From assembly GCF_030445035.2 (NCBI RefSeq), contig NC_080677.1, positions 62,001 to 126,000 on the forward strand: DNA of 64,000 nucleotides. The letters run 5' to 3'. The number at the start of each line of letters is the position of its first letter. The first letter of the stretch is position 1. The position numbers and the translations under genes were made by a program. This document shows positions 31,612 through 44,599 of the stretch, one piece after another. The stretch is from Dasypus novemcinctus. Taxonomy: Eukaryota; Chordata; Mammalia; Cingulata; Dasypodidae. The notes beneath the pieces were generated by a model, which saw only the letters and a program-made list of their open reading frames with translations, had not been told where the DNA came from and made no database searches.

Positions 31612-32010
31612 AATGGGTTGGCTTTTTTAGGGCAATTTATTAACATACAAGCTCACAGTTTTGTCCAAATCGAGGAATCATCAAGGCAATGTTTTCTTCC
31701 CAAAGACTGACCGTTGGTGATCCTCAGTTCCTCTGCCACATAGCAAGGTGTCTGCTGGTCTTTCGCTTCTCTTCTGGCTTTTGTGGTTTCCAGCTTCTTG
31801 TTTCCATGGCTTTCTCTTTCTCTCTTTCTCTCTCTGTTTTCATGCATTTCTAAAGGATGCCAGTAAGAGAATTAAGACCCATCTTGGGCTATGCCTTAAC
31901 TTAAGTAACCTAATCAAAAGACCCTACTTACAATAGGTTTACAACTGCAGGAATGGACTAGCTTTAAGAGCATGATTTTCTGGGGTCCATACAGCTTCAA
32001 AACATTATCC
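31612..32010 (-). mobile_element. MaLR/ERVL-like LTR, antisense, truncated
   Basis: Shares aagctcacagttttgtcc, ttttcttcccaaagactga and gtgtctgctggtctttcgct with the complete antisense copy at 60024-60464. Ends in cagcttcaaaacatt. The left edge is degraded. A (CTTT)n-type expansion lies at ~31808-31835. Confidence 0.7.
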
Positions 32011-32236
32011 AGGGTCTGGTCTGAATCTCAACTTTTAGTCATGATTCCCAGCTATCATGTCCATGGTTTCATCCTTAATTTCCATGGGGCTGGAGCAGGG
32101 CCACAGCAGGCCTACACTGTAACCAAAACTCCATTTTTGCCTTAATCTCACCCTCTACTCCCTAGTAGAAAGATCTAAAAACAGGTAAAACAATTACAGG
32201 AAGAACCACTGTTTCCAGTTGCAAGGGTGAAATAAA

Positions 32237-32664
32237 TACACTGACTTTCTGGGAAGCAGACATGGCTCAACTGATAGAGCGTCCATCTACCACATGGAGG
32301 GTCCAGGTTTTGATCCCCAGGGCCTCCTGACCCATGTGGTAAGCTGGCCCATGCACAGAGCTGCTGCTTGCAAGGAGTGCCCTTTCACACAGGGGCGCCC
32401 CCACGTATGGGTGCCCCATGCACAAGGAGTGAGCCCTGCAAGGAGAGCCACCCCGTGTGAAAAAAGTGCAACCCACCCAGGAGAGGCACCACACACGCAG
32501 CAAGATGATGCAAAAAAAAGGGAAGCAGTTTCCCAGTGCCACCAGATAATGCAAGCAGACACGGAAGAACACATAGCAAATGGACACAGAGAGCAGAGAG
32601 TGGGGGGAAGGGGAGAGAAATAAATAAAATAAATCTTTAAAAAAAAAAAATACACTGACTTTCT
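32237..32664 (+). mobile_element. DAS-type SINE, tRNA-Ala-like head subfamily, 14-bp target duplication
   Basis: Body 32251-32650 flanked by tacactgactttct at 32237-32250 and 32651-32664. Head gcagacatggctcaactgat and 3' body gcaaatggacacagagagca. More diverged than the other subfamilies (box B reads ggttttgatcccc). Confidence 0.9.
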
Positions 32665-32694
32665 ACTCCCTAGAATTAGACCAGACCTAGCTCA

Positions 32695-33169
32695 GCTAGT
32701 GTAGCAGTTTGATATGGTTATGAATTCCAAAAACAGATATTGGATTGTGTTTGTAATCTGGTCTGTACCTGGGCATGATTAAGTTATGATTGGGGCTTTG
32801 ATTATACCATGTCATTAGGGTGTTGAGTCCCTGCCCCATTGGTGGGTGGGGACTCACAGATAAAAGGCATGGCAAAGGACAGAGTTGTGGGTTTTTGATG
32901 TTGGAGTTTGATGCTGAAACCTTAAGCTGGAGCCCCAGGAAGTAAGCTCACAGAGGAAAGAGAAGCAAGACCCTGGAAGGGAGGAACCCAGGGAACCTGG
33001 ACCCTCGCAGACGTCAGCAGCCATCTTCCTCCAACACATGGAAATAGACTTTGGTGAGGGAAGGAACTTATGCTTTCTGGCCTGGTATCTGTAAGTTCCT
33101 ACCTGAAATAAAGACCCTTTATAAAAACCAACCAATTTCTGGCATTTTTCATCAACACCCCTTGGCTAG
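32695..33169 (+). mobile_element. MaLR/ERVL-like solo LTR
   Basis: LTR 32700-33164 starts tgtagcagtttgatatgg. The final gactaataca is missing, yet gctag occurs at 32695-32699 and 33165-33169, consistent with a 5-bp target duplication after a small terminal deletion. Inserted 30 bp downstream of a SINE. Confidence 0.8.
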
Positions 33170-33781
33170 TTTTCTGTGTTCTACTGGGAATGCAAATCTG
33201 CCAACCATCTCACATTACCTCAAAGGGATTTTCAATTGTGCCTGTTAAAATGACATTACCACTATTAATTGTACACTTTGGATTAATTGTATGTTTCATT
33301 AATATGTATCAATAAAATTGATTTATTTAAAACAATAATACCACTGGCATAGTGGTATTTTCCACATAGAAAAAAGATGTCATGTTCTGATATTTGAACT
33401 AGAATAAGGATAACAGTCCTCTGAAAATTTAATTTACTCATTTATTTATTCAATAAGCATTTGTTGAAGGCTTATAAAAGCCCAGGGATTATGCTAAAGT
33501 CTAATATTTCGACAATAAATGAGTCTATTTCATCATGTCTTGGGTATGAATGTAACTTTTCTGAATTGTGAATATAATTTTTTTTCTGCTGCTTTTAAGT
33601 TTATTTCTGAGTTGCAAAGATTAGCTTCCCTTCCCCAGTTTTAGAATTTCCTGTATTCCCCCATTCAATCTTGGCTGCCACAACCAGACAGACAGAAAAC
33701 ATGAGAATCTTCTTTTTCTCGCATCTGTAGTGGAAACCTTAGCAGCAGACATTAATGTAATCTTGAACAAGTTACATTATC
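33170..33781. other. Short old repeats and single-copy sequence
   Basis: Possible L1M tail at 33260-33345 (tatcaataaaattgattt) and an L2-like attcaataagcatttgttga at ~33447. Otherwise nothing recognised. Confidence 0.4.
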
Positions 33782-36773
33782 TTATCTGCTACTTTCTTTT
33801 TTTTTTTAATTTTTTTGTCTTTATTTCTTTTTTTAACATTACATTCAAAATATATGAGGTCCCCATATACCCCCCACCCCCCTCACCCCACTCCTCCCCC
33901 CATAGCAACAATCTCCTCCATCATCATGAGACATTCATTGCATTTGGTGAATACATCTCTGAGCACTGCTGCACCTCATGGTCAATGGTCCACATCATAG
34001 CCCACACTCTCCCATGTTCCATCCAGTGGGCCATGGGAGGACATACAACGTCCGGTAACTGTCCCTGTAGTACCACCCAGGACAACTCCAAGCCCCGAAA
34101 ATGCCTCCACATCTCATCTCTTCCTACCATTCCCCACACCCAGCAGCCACCATGGCCACTTTCTCCACACCAATGCCACATTTTCTTCGATTACTAATCA
34201 CAATAGTTCATGAATAGAATATCAGTAAGTCCACTCTAATCCATATTCTATTCCTCCATCCTGTGGACCTTGGAATGGTTGTGTCCACTCCACATCTATA
34301 GCAAGAGGGGGCTTAGATTCCACATGGATGCTGGATGTAATCCTCCTGCTTTCAGTTGTAGATACTCTTGGTTCCCTGGTGTGGTGGTTGATCTTCTTCA
34401 ACTCCATGTTAGCTGAGAGGGGTAAGTCCAATAAACCAGAGTGTAGGAGCTGAAGTCTGTTGAGGCTCAGGGACTGGCTATCACATGGTCAGTCCAGAGA
34501 TTCAGGTCCCCTGGATATATATTAAACCCCAGCACCAACTACAGTTCTGGTAAAAGTAACAGGAGAGGCTTGTGAACAAAGATCACATCTGAGTCCAGCT
34601 CCATCACACAGAAACACAAACTCCAAAGTAGGGCCAACTGACAAGGCACTGAACTCCATCTGCCATGACAATAGAGCCTGTGGGTCTCTGTAGCCCTCAG
34701 AAGAACCAATACCCAGAGCTGTATCTACTTTATATGTCTCTGGGACTCTGCTGAGGTATGCATAAGGGCAGCCCCTCTGATAACCTCCTGGCTCTTTTTT
34801 GGAGCCCCATAGCCATATAAACTCATTTGTCTTTTCCATTTCCCCCTTGATTCATGTCAAAAAGCATTTTTAACTCCTGGTATTATATGTAGACTGAGAT
34901 ATTCTGCTGGTCCGAGTTGACCCTTTTATTCAAGGTCATTTTCTAGTTACATCATCAGCTCATACTTGGTAGTAAACCCTTGACACCAGGGAGGCTCATC
35001 CCCGGGAGTCATGCCCCATGCTGGGGGGAAGGCAATGCAGTTACATGCTGAGTTTGGCTTCGAGACTGGCCACATTTGAACAACACAGTGGCTCTCAGGA
35101 GGTAACTCTTAGGCACCCTGCAGCTCTAGGCCTTGTTCTTATTTCACGTGCACAGGCTCACAAGCTTAGTCATTAGTATCAAGGGCTCATTGTTGGACCT
35201 TCATTCTCTTTTGGTTTTTGCCGTTGCACTTGGGGGATTGTTGCTGTTCCTTTAGGGACTGTGATAGAGCTCCCCTGGCTAGGAATTCAGCACTCCCTCA
35301 GTTCTTGTTTTTAATTGTACCCACTATGAAAATATCCATACATTTTTATGTACCCTGGATAAGTGCCCTGTAGAACTCCCCGCCAACCATGTGTCCCCTG
35401 TCAATAACATCCCATACCAGTATTCCTCCCCTGCCATTGTTGAACCTCTCTGTGATCTAAAACTTCCTGAAAAGTGAAGCCCAATATATTGTCAAGTTCT
35501 CTTAATAGTTAAATGGAATATAGCGATGAGTTTAAAGGTTAGATATAGAATACATATTAATTTGGAAAAATTACAGTAAAAATAAATCGGGGTATCAAAA
35601 AATTTAAAAATGCAAAAGCTTTGTTTTTGATGTTTTGCCTTCCATCCCTGCAATAAGTGTTGCCCTGTATGCAAATTGGCAAGGCAACTACTTCTGTCTT
35701 TTCCTCAGTGTCTACGTCCTTTTTCTTTTCTTTTTTCTAATTATTAAGCTTATCTTCACAAGAGTTTTAGATCACAGTAGTTCATATACACAATATACAG
35801 TACTCCCACATATTCAACATAAAACCCTTTTCCCTTCCACAGCAATAATCTTTTTACATATTCATACTATATTTACTGAAACTGATGTATAGATATTGAG
35901 GCAATAGCTTTCAAACAAGGTAACATTTGTGTTTACATTGTGGTTTATATTTTAGACTATACAATTTTCTAAATTTTTAGTTATCTTATGTTTTCCATTA
36001 TGATTTACATTTTAGCCTATCAGTCCCTACATATTTTTGGTGTAATTTTACATGTCTTATATCCATCCTTGCGTACTCTTGTGAAACACTTCTATTGCCC
36101 ACACAGTTACATTGGTTCCATCTATTCAATACCTCTTTCCCCCTGCCCTTAGGGCCCACAGTGACAGTCAGTCTTCATTGCTTGAAGGGCCATGTTCCAA
36201 GATACTTGCAACAGTGTTGAGGGCTTGACATGCTCAACTGCCCTAATGCACTGGGAGCCACCATTTCTCTTGAGAGATACAGTTCCCTCTATTTGATGGC
36301 ATCAGTCCTCCCCAGGATGTGGGTATACCTTCACTCTCATTATATGGGTCTTTATCCAGTGATATAACCCACTATGGCAAAATGAGCATTCACATATTCC
36401 CTAGGAGCCTGTCCTGCGTCAGATTATCCCCTCTAAGCATCTTAAACAGGTAACTTTCCTTATTATATTTTTGAAAAGTTTTTCTCAGCATTATACTCTC
36501 AGCCAAACACCTGACAATCTCCTATGTTCGTATTTTGCCTCACCCTCCCCCCAATTTCTTGGGCAATATTACCCATCCTCCTATCCCTAGCCCCCCTCAA
36601 GCCTACAAAGCCCCACCCAAAGGTAACCCTATGCCCGCATTCTATCCCTTCCTTGTGCAAATACTTACCTCCAGCTTATCATAGATTTCATCCATGTAGG
36701 TGTCAGTTTACATCCTTCCTCTACCCCCCAACTTCCTGTAAGCCTATTATCCAGTCTCTTTATCTGCTACTTT
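33782..36773 (-). mobile_element. 2.96-kb poly(A)-tailed retroposon, probable L1 3' region, with 14-bp target duplication
   Basis: Body 33796-36759 is bounded by ttatctgctacttt at 33782-33795 and 36760-36773 and starts with a T-rich tail (poly(A) on the minus strand). These are hallmarks of L1-mediated insertion. Its 3' ~570 bp occurs again at 48650-49225 with an estimated 8% divergence by eye. I recognise no ORF1 or ORF2 on the minus strand over the full length, so it is either a long L1 3' UTR or a non-autonomous element. Confidence 0.82.
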
Positions 36774-37662
36774 TTAGTGTCAAAGGAAGGGCATTCTTCT
36801 TCATCAGCAGGTCAAATGCTTATTGCCTCAAGGATCCAAAGAGGGAGCTTCTTCATTGTAATGGATTAGGATTAGGCACACTAGGAGGTACCTGTAAAAA
36901 TCTCTTGGGAAGCTGGTCCTAATTTCAGAATAACTCATTTTTTAATTGATGTGTTTTTTTCACAGTTTAGTCTATCCTCACGTGAGTATTCACTTCCCTT
37001 GGGATTTATATGAAGAAAGGAAGAAGTATGTCAAAAGAACCAAATTCTTCTTTTTTTATTTTTTAAAGCATAGGAATGAAAATACCAATTGTAACGTGGA
37101 ATATTTTTCATGGTCACTATGGTTTGGTGAATATTTAGAATTAGGATGTGATAAAATATTCCTTTAAGCACAATAAAATTGTTATGCAGCAACCAAAAGC
37201 AGTGTGCCAGTTGCATTCATTTCAAATACAGCACACTGAGTTTCCAGAAAACAACCTTCACCCATTAAAATTTCAAAGAGGTGCCACATGGCTCATTTCC
37301 ACTCTGGGGAGAAAAACAGTAAATGAAAGTATCTTCTGGCATATATAAACCTTTTCATTGATATAAAAAGGGCAAATGGTTATCCATCCAGATAATGTCA
37401 TTTGATGCAGCACTGGCTTCTGAAATTACTTCCTGCTTTGCCTGTTATTTCTCAGAAGATATGTGTGAATATGAAATATATGATTTGATTCATTGATTTC
37501 ACCATTGGATTTCTTTAGGAATCAACCAAAAAGAATTTAGAGGTCATTTCAAGCAACTCCAACAGCAAGAGAGTGGTGGAATTTGATTTCCATTAATTCA
37601 GTACTTGCAGGCTAGAACAAATCTTCTAGGATCTAAGATTTGTTACCTCTGAGAGTTGAATC
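36774..37662. other. Single-copy-looking sequence
   Basis: No repeat or gene recognised. Confidence 0.4.
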
Positions 37663-37685
37663 GGGGGGGGGGGGGGGGGGGGGGG
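37663..37685 (+). repeat. Poly(G) run of 23 bases
   Basis: An uninterrupted G tract between gaatc and tctggtc. Such mononucleotide G runs are rare in mammals and length calls are unreliable in sequencing. Confidence 0.9.
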
Positions 37686-38364
37686 TCTGGTCAGCAGTTA
37701 AAAGCATCAGCCTAAACGATCACTTGTAAATAAATGAGTGATTGAGTTTCCTACAAACACACCGTCTGGAGAAACCCTTAGTGAGCTGGGCTATGTTAGC
37801 ATGGTTAGCATGTAAAAACCTAGACAGCAATATGCCTAAGGGACAAGAATGAGGGTCTGAGAGGACGATGGGTGCAACTAGAAAGGGAGTAGCATGTGCC
37901 CAATGTTCCCAGAGGACTTAAATATTCCAGACCCCTTGGCTCCTTTACCCACATACTGGAGGGCAATTCCCCAATGCTTCCTAGTATTTTTGGTAAGATC
38001 ATTTGAATTCCTTTTGCTTTGATTCCATGCTCACACACCATGTAGCTTGATGATAGGAGGAGAGAGCATTGCTTATGTGGACTTCAAGTTTTCTAGTTCC
38101 AACAAAAGTTTATCTTCATAGATAAGGACTAAGTAGGCTGCTAATGCCCACCGCAGTCTCCTGAGCATTCTGGTTAGCTTGCGGCATTCTCTTGGGGCTT
38201 AAGCAATACTGAGCACTGGCAAAGGTGTGTTTCCAGGTCCTGGGTGGAGAATGAGATCTTGGAATATGATCACCCAATGAAGGTGGTATAGGAGGTATGA
38301 ACTGACTGCATAACGCTCACATACAAAAAAGTCACATGACAGTTTTATTCTGAAATCAAATTAA
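37686..38364. other. Single-copy-looking sequence
   Basis: No repeat or gene recognised. Confidence 0.35.
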
Positions 38365-38660
38365 GTCGTTTCATAGATCACTTGCTTTGGGGGAAGCCAG
38401 ACTCCATGCTGTGAGGACCTTCATGTAGTCCCCAGAGAGGCCTACATGGGGAGGAACTGAGGCCTTCTGCTGACAGCTAGCACCAGCCTGCCAGCCATGT
38501 GAGCAAGCCGTCTTGGACGTGGATACTCCAGCCCTGGTTAGAACAGCAGACAAAAAGAGCCCCAGCTGACATCTTGGATGCAACCTCACAAGAGACCCTG
38601 AGGCAGAACAGCTCAGCTGAGGCACTCCTGACTCCTCACCTACTGAAATTTTGAGGAAAC
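38365..38660. mobile_element. Probable old eutherian interspersed repeat, family not assigned
   Basis: gaagccagactccatgctgt, ggaactgaggccttctgctg, cagcctgccagccatgtgag and caagagaccctgaggcagaa have the texture of a known placental-wide repeat, but I cannot name the family with confidence. Confidence 0.4.
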
Positions 38661-38810
38661 TGAGGGCTGGAGAAATTATGGGTTCTGCCTAAGTTGACTC
38701 ATCTACATGCAAATCAGGTTTCTTCTAGAAGGACAAAGGCAAGAAAATACTTATTAGTACAGTGAAGTGGCTTATACCACAATGGCAGAGGAAGGACTTA
38801 CCCTTAGATA

Positions 38811-39248
38811 ATGGACCCTCTTTCTTTTTTTTTTTTTAAAGATTTATTTATTTATTTATTTCTCTCCCCTTCCCCAACCCTGGTTGTCTGTTCTCTGTGT
38901 CTATTTGCTGCGTCTTCTTTGTCCACTTCTGTTGTTGTCAGCGGCATGGGAATCTGTGTTTCTTTTTGTTGCATCATCTTGCTGTGTCAGCTCTCCGTGT
39001 GTGCGGTGCCATTCCTGGGCAGGCTGCACTTTCTTTCACGCTGGGCAGCTCTCCTTATGGGGCACACTCCTTGCGCGTGGGTCTCCCCTACGTGGGGAAC
39101 ACCCCTGCGTGGCAGGGCACTCCTTGCGCGCATCAGCACTGCGCATGGGCCAGCCCCACATGGGTCAAGGCGGTCCACCCCAGACCTCCCATGTGGTAGA
39201 CAGATGCCCTAACCACTGGGCCAAGTCTGACGCCATGGACCCTCTTTC
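38811..39248 (-). mobile_element. DAS-type SINE, full-length subfamily, antisense, 14-bp target duplication
   Basis: Body 38825-39234 flanked by atggaccctctttc at 38811-38824 and 39235-39248. Internal segment retained (gcatcatcttgctgtgtcag). A small deletion affects the box B region (ggcggtccaccccagacc). Confidence 0.93.
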
Positions 39249-41460
39249 AAATCACATTCTTGCCTCTGACCTAAGGTGTAGAGGATTGGATTAATTCAGT
39301 GCCTACTTAAACACTGCATGATCTTAAATATAATATGATATAAGTAGAGAAAAGTAAAAAAAAAATCTCTGAGCCTCCTCTTACCAGGTTGGTGGATAAA
39401 TAAAATCTCAGTGATGCCCCAAGACAGCCCTTCCCCCATCTTGGAGTGATGACCCGAAATTGGGACAGGGCCTGTGTTTTTCACGCCATCATGGTAGCTG
39501 TTTAGAGTTCATTGTCTAAGCTCCTATTTACTCGGGAACTAGTGGTCCTCATCCTTCTGGACCAAGTGCTCATATTGGGATCTTTCCCTCTGGTGGCCTC
39601 AGAGCCTACTGCCTAAGGTCTCAGGAGGCATGGGAACAGGGTCTAAATCCCAGCCTCCTCTTCCCTTCTCCTACATTCCACCAATCCTCCCCTAAATTAA
39701 TTTCCTTTTCCTACTCATGAAGACCTCAGATTCCTAAAGAAAGGAGGGCAGGGGAGGGGAAAGAAGAGGTGTACATCTATCTACCAGTACCTAGAAACAT
39801 TTATTCTCTTCTTTAGAAATATAAAACCCAATAATGATCCCCAGAATCAAGGGTGCTCAGGCTCAGAAAACAAAGTCTCAGTTCCTTTTATGCCTGTTAA
39901 TAGTTGTTGACTGTTGGCTCTCCCAAAGATCACCAGAAAAACCTGTTGATTATGTAAAACTAAGTCTTTTGGAATCCGTGCAATAAGAGAGAATATCCCC
40001 TTACCTGAGCCTCGTGATTGGGAAGTCAGGGGAAGAAATTCATAGGATATTAGCGTCTGGGCTGCATTATTTTAAAAGGGTAATTGCAGGACCAGGAATT
40101 CAGTTGGAATTGGACAGAGTTATAACAGCATAGCATTGGATTTGTGGGCATAGTGAAGTAAGGGTCTTGAAGCAAGTCTTAAGGAATAAGCTTTTAGACT
40201 CAATAAGTAAACTTTTAGTTGGTTTACAATAATATATCTTGGGAGCAGTATTTACTAGAGCAAATAGATAAATTATTTTTGCTTGTTTCCAGAATTATGT
40301 AACGCAGGAAAATATGCCTAGTTCCAGAACTGTTTAACAAAGCATAAGAATGGTTTCAACTCATGACAATAAAAACAAAATCCAGACCAGTAAATCTGCA
40401 AACTATCTGCCACTGAAGTGTTAGGGAAAATCGAGTCCATTCCATGATCCATCTACTGCTGTCTAATAAATTACCTTGAACATGAAAAATGCATCTGCCG
40501 CTCTTCTTATGGGTCAGGAAAGGGTCTGGTTCTGGATTGGGTCTCTATGGAGCTTTCAGTCCCATTGGCAGTGGCTGTAGTCATCTGAAGACTTGGCTGG
40601 GGTTATAGCATCTACTTCCAAGCTGTCTCAATTATGTGCCTGGCCAAAAGTTGCTGACCATTGGCAGGCAGGTTCCATCCCTCATCTCATAGACCTCCCC
40701 AAAGGGCTGCTCAAGTATCCTCATGGCCCCCAGAATGAGTGGTTCAAGAGAATAGAAGAGTGGCAACATCTTTAATGAACTAGCTCTGAAGTCTCACACC
40801 ATCACTTCCACTGGTACACGTGGGAGAAACCTACCCAAGGGTGGGAATACCAAGCAGCAAGAATCATTGTGGGTCATCTCAGAGGTTGGCTCCCACAGTC
40901 CCAACCACCAAGGAATTCTGCACTGTTATTGAGAGACCATCTGCTGGACATGTATGTGGTGAAAAACCTGTTTATAATGATCAGAGGCTAGACTCAAGCT
41001 CTGCTCTATGTGTAATCACAAAGTAGTCCCTGTACCATCTACTATACACCAAATTTTCTAGTATGCAATCACAGTCTAAACATGAGGGAAGATTACTTGC
41101 TTTATTTACAACTGTACTAACAGTTCTCTATCCCTTCACGTCACAGGAGTAATATCACCCATGATATCTGGGCCAAGACAGCACAGCTGGATTCAGCTGT
41201 CTTAGTGGTGTTTATGTCCACAGGGATTTTTCATGTACGTGCAAACATTTAACCCCTTCATTGTGTCAACTGTGCTGAAATTTATGTGTCAAAATATTTG
41301 TTATTTTACTATTTTTAAAAACTGTCTTTTAAGTTCTCCTTTATGTTACAATTAGATTATTGTGTGCTTTTTTGGTTGTTTTTTAATGCTTTAAATTAGG
41401 TGTATAGGGAGGTTATATAGTTTATGAACTTTATTTCAGGACAGTTAAAGGGGTAAAATA
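39249..41460. other. Single-copy-looking sequence
   Basis: No confident feature. The part 40430-41030 resembles an old degenerate repeat (tctaataaattaccttgaac, ttggcaggcaggttccatcc) that I cannot assign. Confidence 0.4.
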
Positions 41461-42235
41461 CATATTTTTAAAAATTTAATTTTTAAAATATATTTTTATT
41501 ACAAAAGTTGTGAACTTACAAAATAATCATGCACATGTGTAGAATTACCATACAATGCTCCTTCACTAACGTACCACATCATTGTGAAACATTTGTTAGA
41601 TTATGAGATAATATCATCAGAATATTACCACTAACTATGGTCCATAGTGTACATTTGGCATATTTTTTCCCATACCCTCCTATTATTAACACAGTACATC
41701 TTTGGCATTTTGATGCAAGAATATTACAATATTGCTGTTAAAGATAGTCCGTAGGTTACATTATTTGTATTTTTCCCATGCTTCTCCACATTCCCACCAC
41801 CCAGCAATAGTGACATATATATGTTTTAGTTCACAGAGAACATTCTTGCATTTGTATTATTAAGCACAATTCTTATCCACCTCTGGGTTCACAGTGTTAT
41901 TCAGTCCCTAGATCATTCTCTAGCTTTCTTTCAATTGACGTTTACATCCCTAGACTACCCTTTTCAGCCACAATCATATTTGAAAACCAGTTTGTATTCA
42001 CTGTAAAGTGTTACCATCAATTCTATCCATTTCCACACGCTTACATAATGCCTCTATGAACATCAGTGTGCAAATATATGTTTGCATCACAGTTTTCAGT
42101 TCTTCTGGATATTTTCCTAGTAGAGAAATTGCTGGATCATATGGTTTATTCTACATTAACTTCCTGAGGGACAGACAAATGGTCTTCCACAGAAGCTGCA
42201 CCATTTTACAATCCCATCAACATGAAGGACTGTTC

Positions 42236-42433
42236 TTATTTCTCCATATTCTCTCTCGCACCATTGCCTTCTGTTTCTTCAATAATGGCCATTCTATGCA
42301 GTATGGAATGATATCTCATTGTCCTTTTGATTTGCATTTCCCTAATAGCTAGTGATGTTGAACACTTTTTCCTGTGCTTTTCAGCCATTTGTATTTCCTC
42401 TTTAGAGAAATGTCTATGTAGTCTTTTGCCCAC
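42236..42433 (-). pseudogene. L1 ORF2p C-terminal fragment
   Basis: The frame includes [15 protein letters not shown] followed by RTMRYHS, a highly conserved C-terminal region of mammalian L1 ORF2p. Part of the antisense L1 at 41465-45297. Confidence 0.8.
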
Positions 42434-43781
42434 TTTTTAATTGGATTGCTTGCTCTTTTATTGTTGCATTGTATGATCTCTTTATATAGAATGGAAACTA
42501 AACCCTAATTGGATATGTGGTTTCCAAACACTTTCTCTCACTGAGTGGGCTGCCTTTTTACCTTTTTGACGCAGTCCTTTGAATCACAAAAGTGTTTAAG
42601 TTTAAGGAGGACCCATTTATCCCTGTTTTCTTTAATTGCTCTGCTTTTGGTGCAAGGTTTAAGAATCCACCACCTACAACCAGGTCTTGAAGATGTTTCC
42701 TACATTTTCTTCTAGGAATGTTATGGTTCTAGCTTTTCTATTTAGGTCCTTGATGCATTTTGAGTTAATTTTTGTATAAGGTGTGAGATAGGAGTCCTCT
42801 TCCTTTCTTTTGCCAGTTCTCCCAGAACCATATGTTGAATAGATTGTTCTGTCCCAGCTGGGTGGGTTTGACAGGCTTATTAAAAATCACTTGACCATAG
42901 ATATGAGGGTCTGTTTCTCAACCATCAGTTTGGTTCCGTTGGTCTATGTGTCTATCTTTATGCCAGCACCATGCTGTTTTTATCACTGTAGCTAGGACCT
43001 ATGATTTAAAGCCTGGAAGTGAGAGTCCTCCAACTTTGCTTCTTTTTCTTTTTAAGGTGTTTCTGGCTCTCTGGGACCCCTTACCCTTCCAAATAAATTA
43101 GATAATTGTGTTTTCCATTTGCTTAAAAAATGCTGGTGCAATTTTTTGTCGTGATTGCATTGAATCTGTGTATCAATTTGGGTAGAACTGACATCTTAAT
43201 GATACTGAGTCTTCTAACCCATGAGCATGGAATGTTTTCCCAATTATTTAGGTCTTTTTAAAAAATTTCTTTTAGCAATGCATTATAGTTTTCTGAATAC
43301 AATTGCTTTAAATTTTTGGTAAAGTTTATTCCTAAATATTTTATTCTTTTAGTCTCTATTGTAAATGGAATTTTTTTCCTGACTTCCTCCTCAGATTGCA
43401 CATTGCTAGTGTAAAAACACCACTGATTTTTGTGTATTGACACTTTACAGAAATCATTTATTAGCTCTAGCACCTTTGTTGTGGATTTTTCGGTACTTTC
43501 TAGGTATAGGACCGTATCATCTGTGAATAGGGTAAGTTTTACTTCTTTCTTTCCTATTTGGATGTCTTTTATTTCTTTTTGTTACCTGATTGCTCTAGCT
43601 AGAACCTCTAGCATTATACTGAACTAAAGTGGTGAGAGTGGGAATCCTTGTCTTGTTCCTGATCTCAATGGGAACGCTTTCAGTTTTACCATTGAATATA
43701 ATGTGAGCTGTGCATTTTTCATATATGACCTTTGTCATGTTGAAAAGTTTTTTTCAATTCCTATCTTTTATAGTATTTTTA

Positions 43782-44090
43782 TCAAGAATATTTTGTAGTA
43801 TTTTTATGTGTTTTGTCAAATGCCTTTTCTACGTGAATCAATAGGATCAGGTGATTTTTCTTCTTTGATTTATTAATGTGCTGTATATTACACTGATTGA
43901 TTTTCTTGTGTTGAATTACCCTTGAATAATTTTTTAACGTGTTGTTTGATTCAGTTAGTAAGTATTTGTTGAAGATTTTTGCATCTGTATTCACTAGGGA
44001 AATGGATCTGTAATTTTCTTTATTCGTAATGCCTTTATCTAACTTAGGTATTAGGGTGATATTGGCTTCAAAGAATGAGTTTGGTAGCAT
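43782..44090 (-). pseudogene. L1 ORF2p reverse transcriptase fragment (palm region)
   Basis: Contains FFEANITLIPKLDKG and NYRSISLVNTDAKIFNK, matching RT motifs 1 and 2 of L1 ORF2p (the usual forms are ITLIPKxxKD and NYRPISLMNxDAKIxNK). HVEKAFDKTHK corresponds to the motif carrying the first catalytic Asp (usual form D-x-x-K-A-F-D). Here the first Asp is replaced by His-Val, so catalysis would be lost. Confidence 0.85.
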
Positions 44091-44100
44091 TCCTTCTTGT

Positions 44101-44436
44101 TCAATTTTTTTTGATGAGCTTGAGTAAAATTGGTATTAAATCCTCTTTGAATGCTTGGTAGAACTCACCTGTGAAACCATCTGGTCCTGGGCTTTTCATT
44201 TTGGGGAGTTGTTTGATAACTGTTTCAATCTCCTTACTTGTGATTGGTTTGTTGAGGTCTTCCATTTCTTCTAAGGTCAGTGAAGTTTGTTTGTATGTTC
44301 CCAGGAATTTTTCAATTTCATCTACATTGTTCTTTTGTATGTTCAGTTTCTGAGGCCATGTCTTCAAGCTCACCAATCCTTTCTTCTGCCTCTTCAAATC
44401 TGCTGTTATATGCCTCCAGTGAATTTTTAATTTCAT
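44101..44436 (-). pseudogene. L1 ORF2p fragment before and into the RT domain
   Basis: Contains [19 protein letters not shown] and [13 protein letters not shown], the motif 0 region of non-LTR reverse transcriptases. It overlaps the 3' end of the ORF1 fragment in another frame, which marks the internal deletion junction at about 44340. Confidence 0.85.
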
Positions 44437-44578
44437 TTATCATTCCTTTCATTTCCATAAAATTTACTAGCTTTCTATGTGTGCTTACAAATTCTTCTTT
44501 GTTTTCACCCAGTGTTTTCTTAATATCTTTAATCTCTTTAGCCATCCCATTGAATGTATTAAGATTTGTTAGACACAT
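44318..44578 (-). pseudogene. L1 ORF1p coiled-coil fragment
   Basis: About 86 residues with heptad character (KEIKDIKKTLGENKEEF, then [16 protein letters not shown]). The [17 protein letters not shown] region corresponds to the end of the ORF1p coiled coil and the start of the RNA-binding part. The RRM and C-terminal domains do not follow; ORF2 sequence does. Confidence 0.8.
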
Positions 44579-44599
44579 ACGATTAATTGTCTCAACTTC

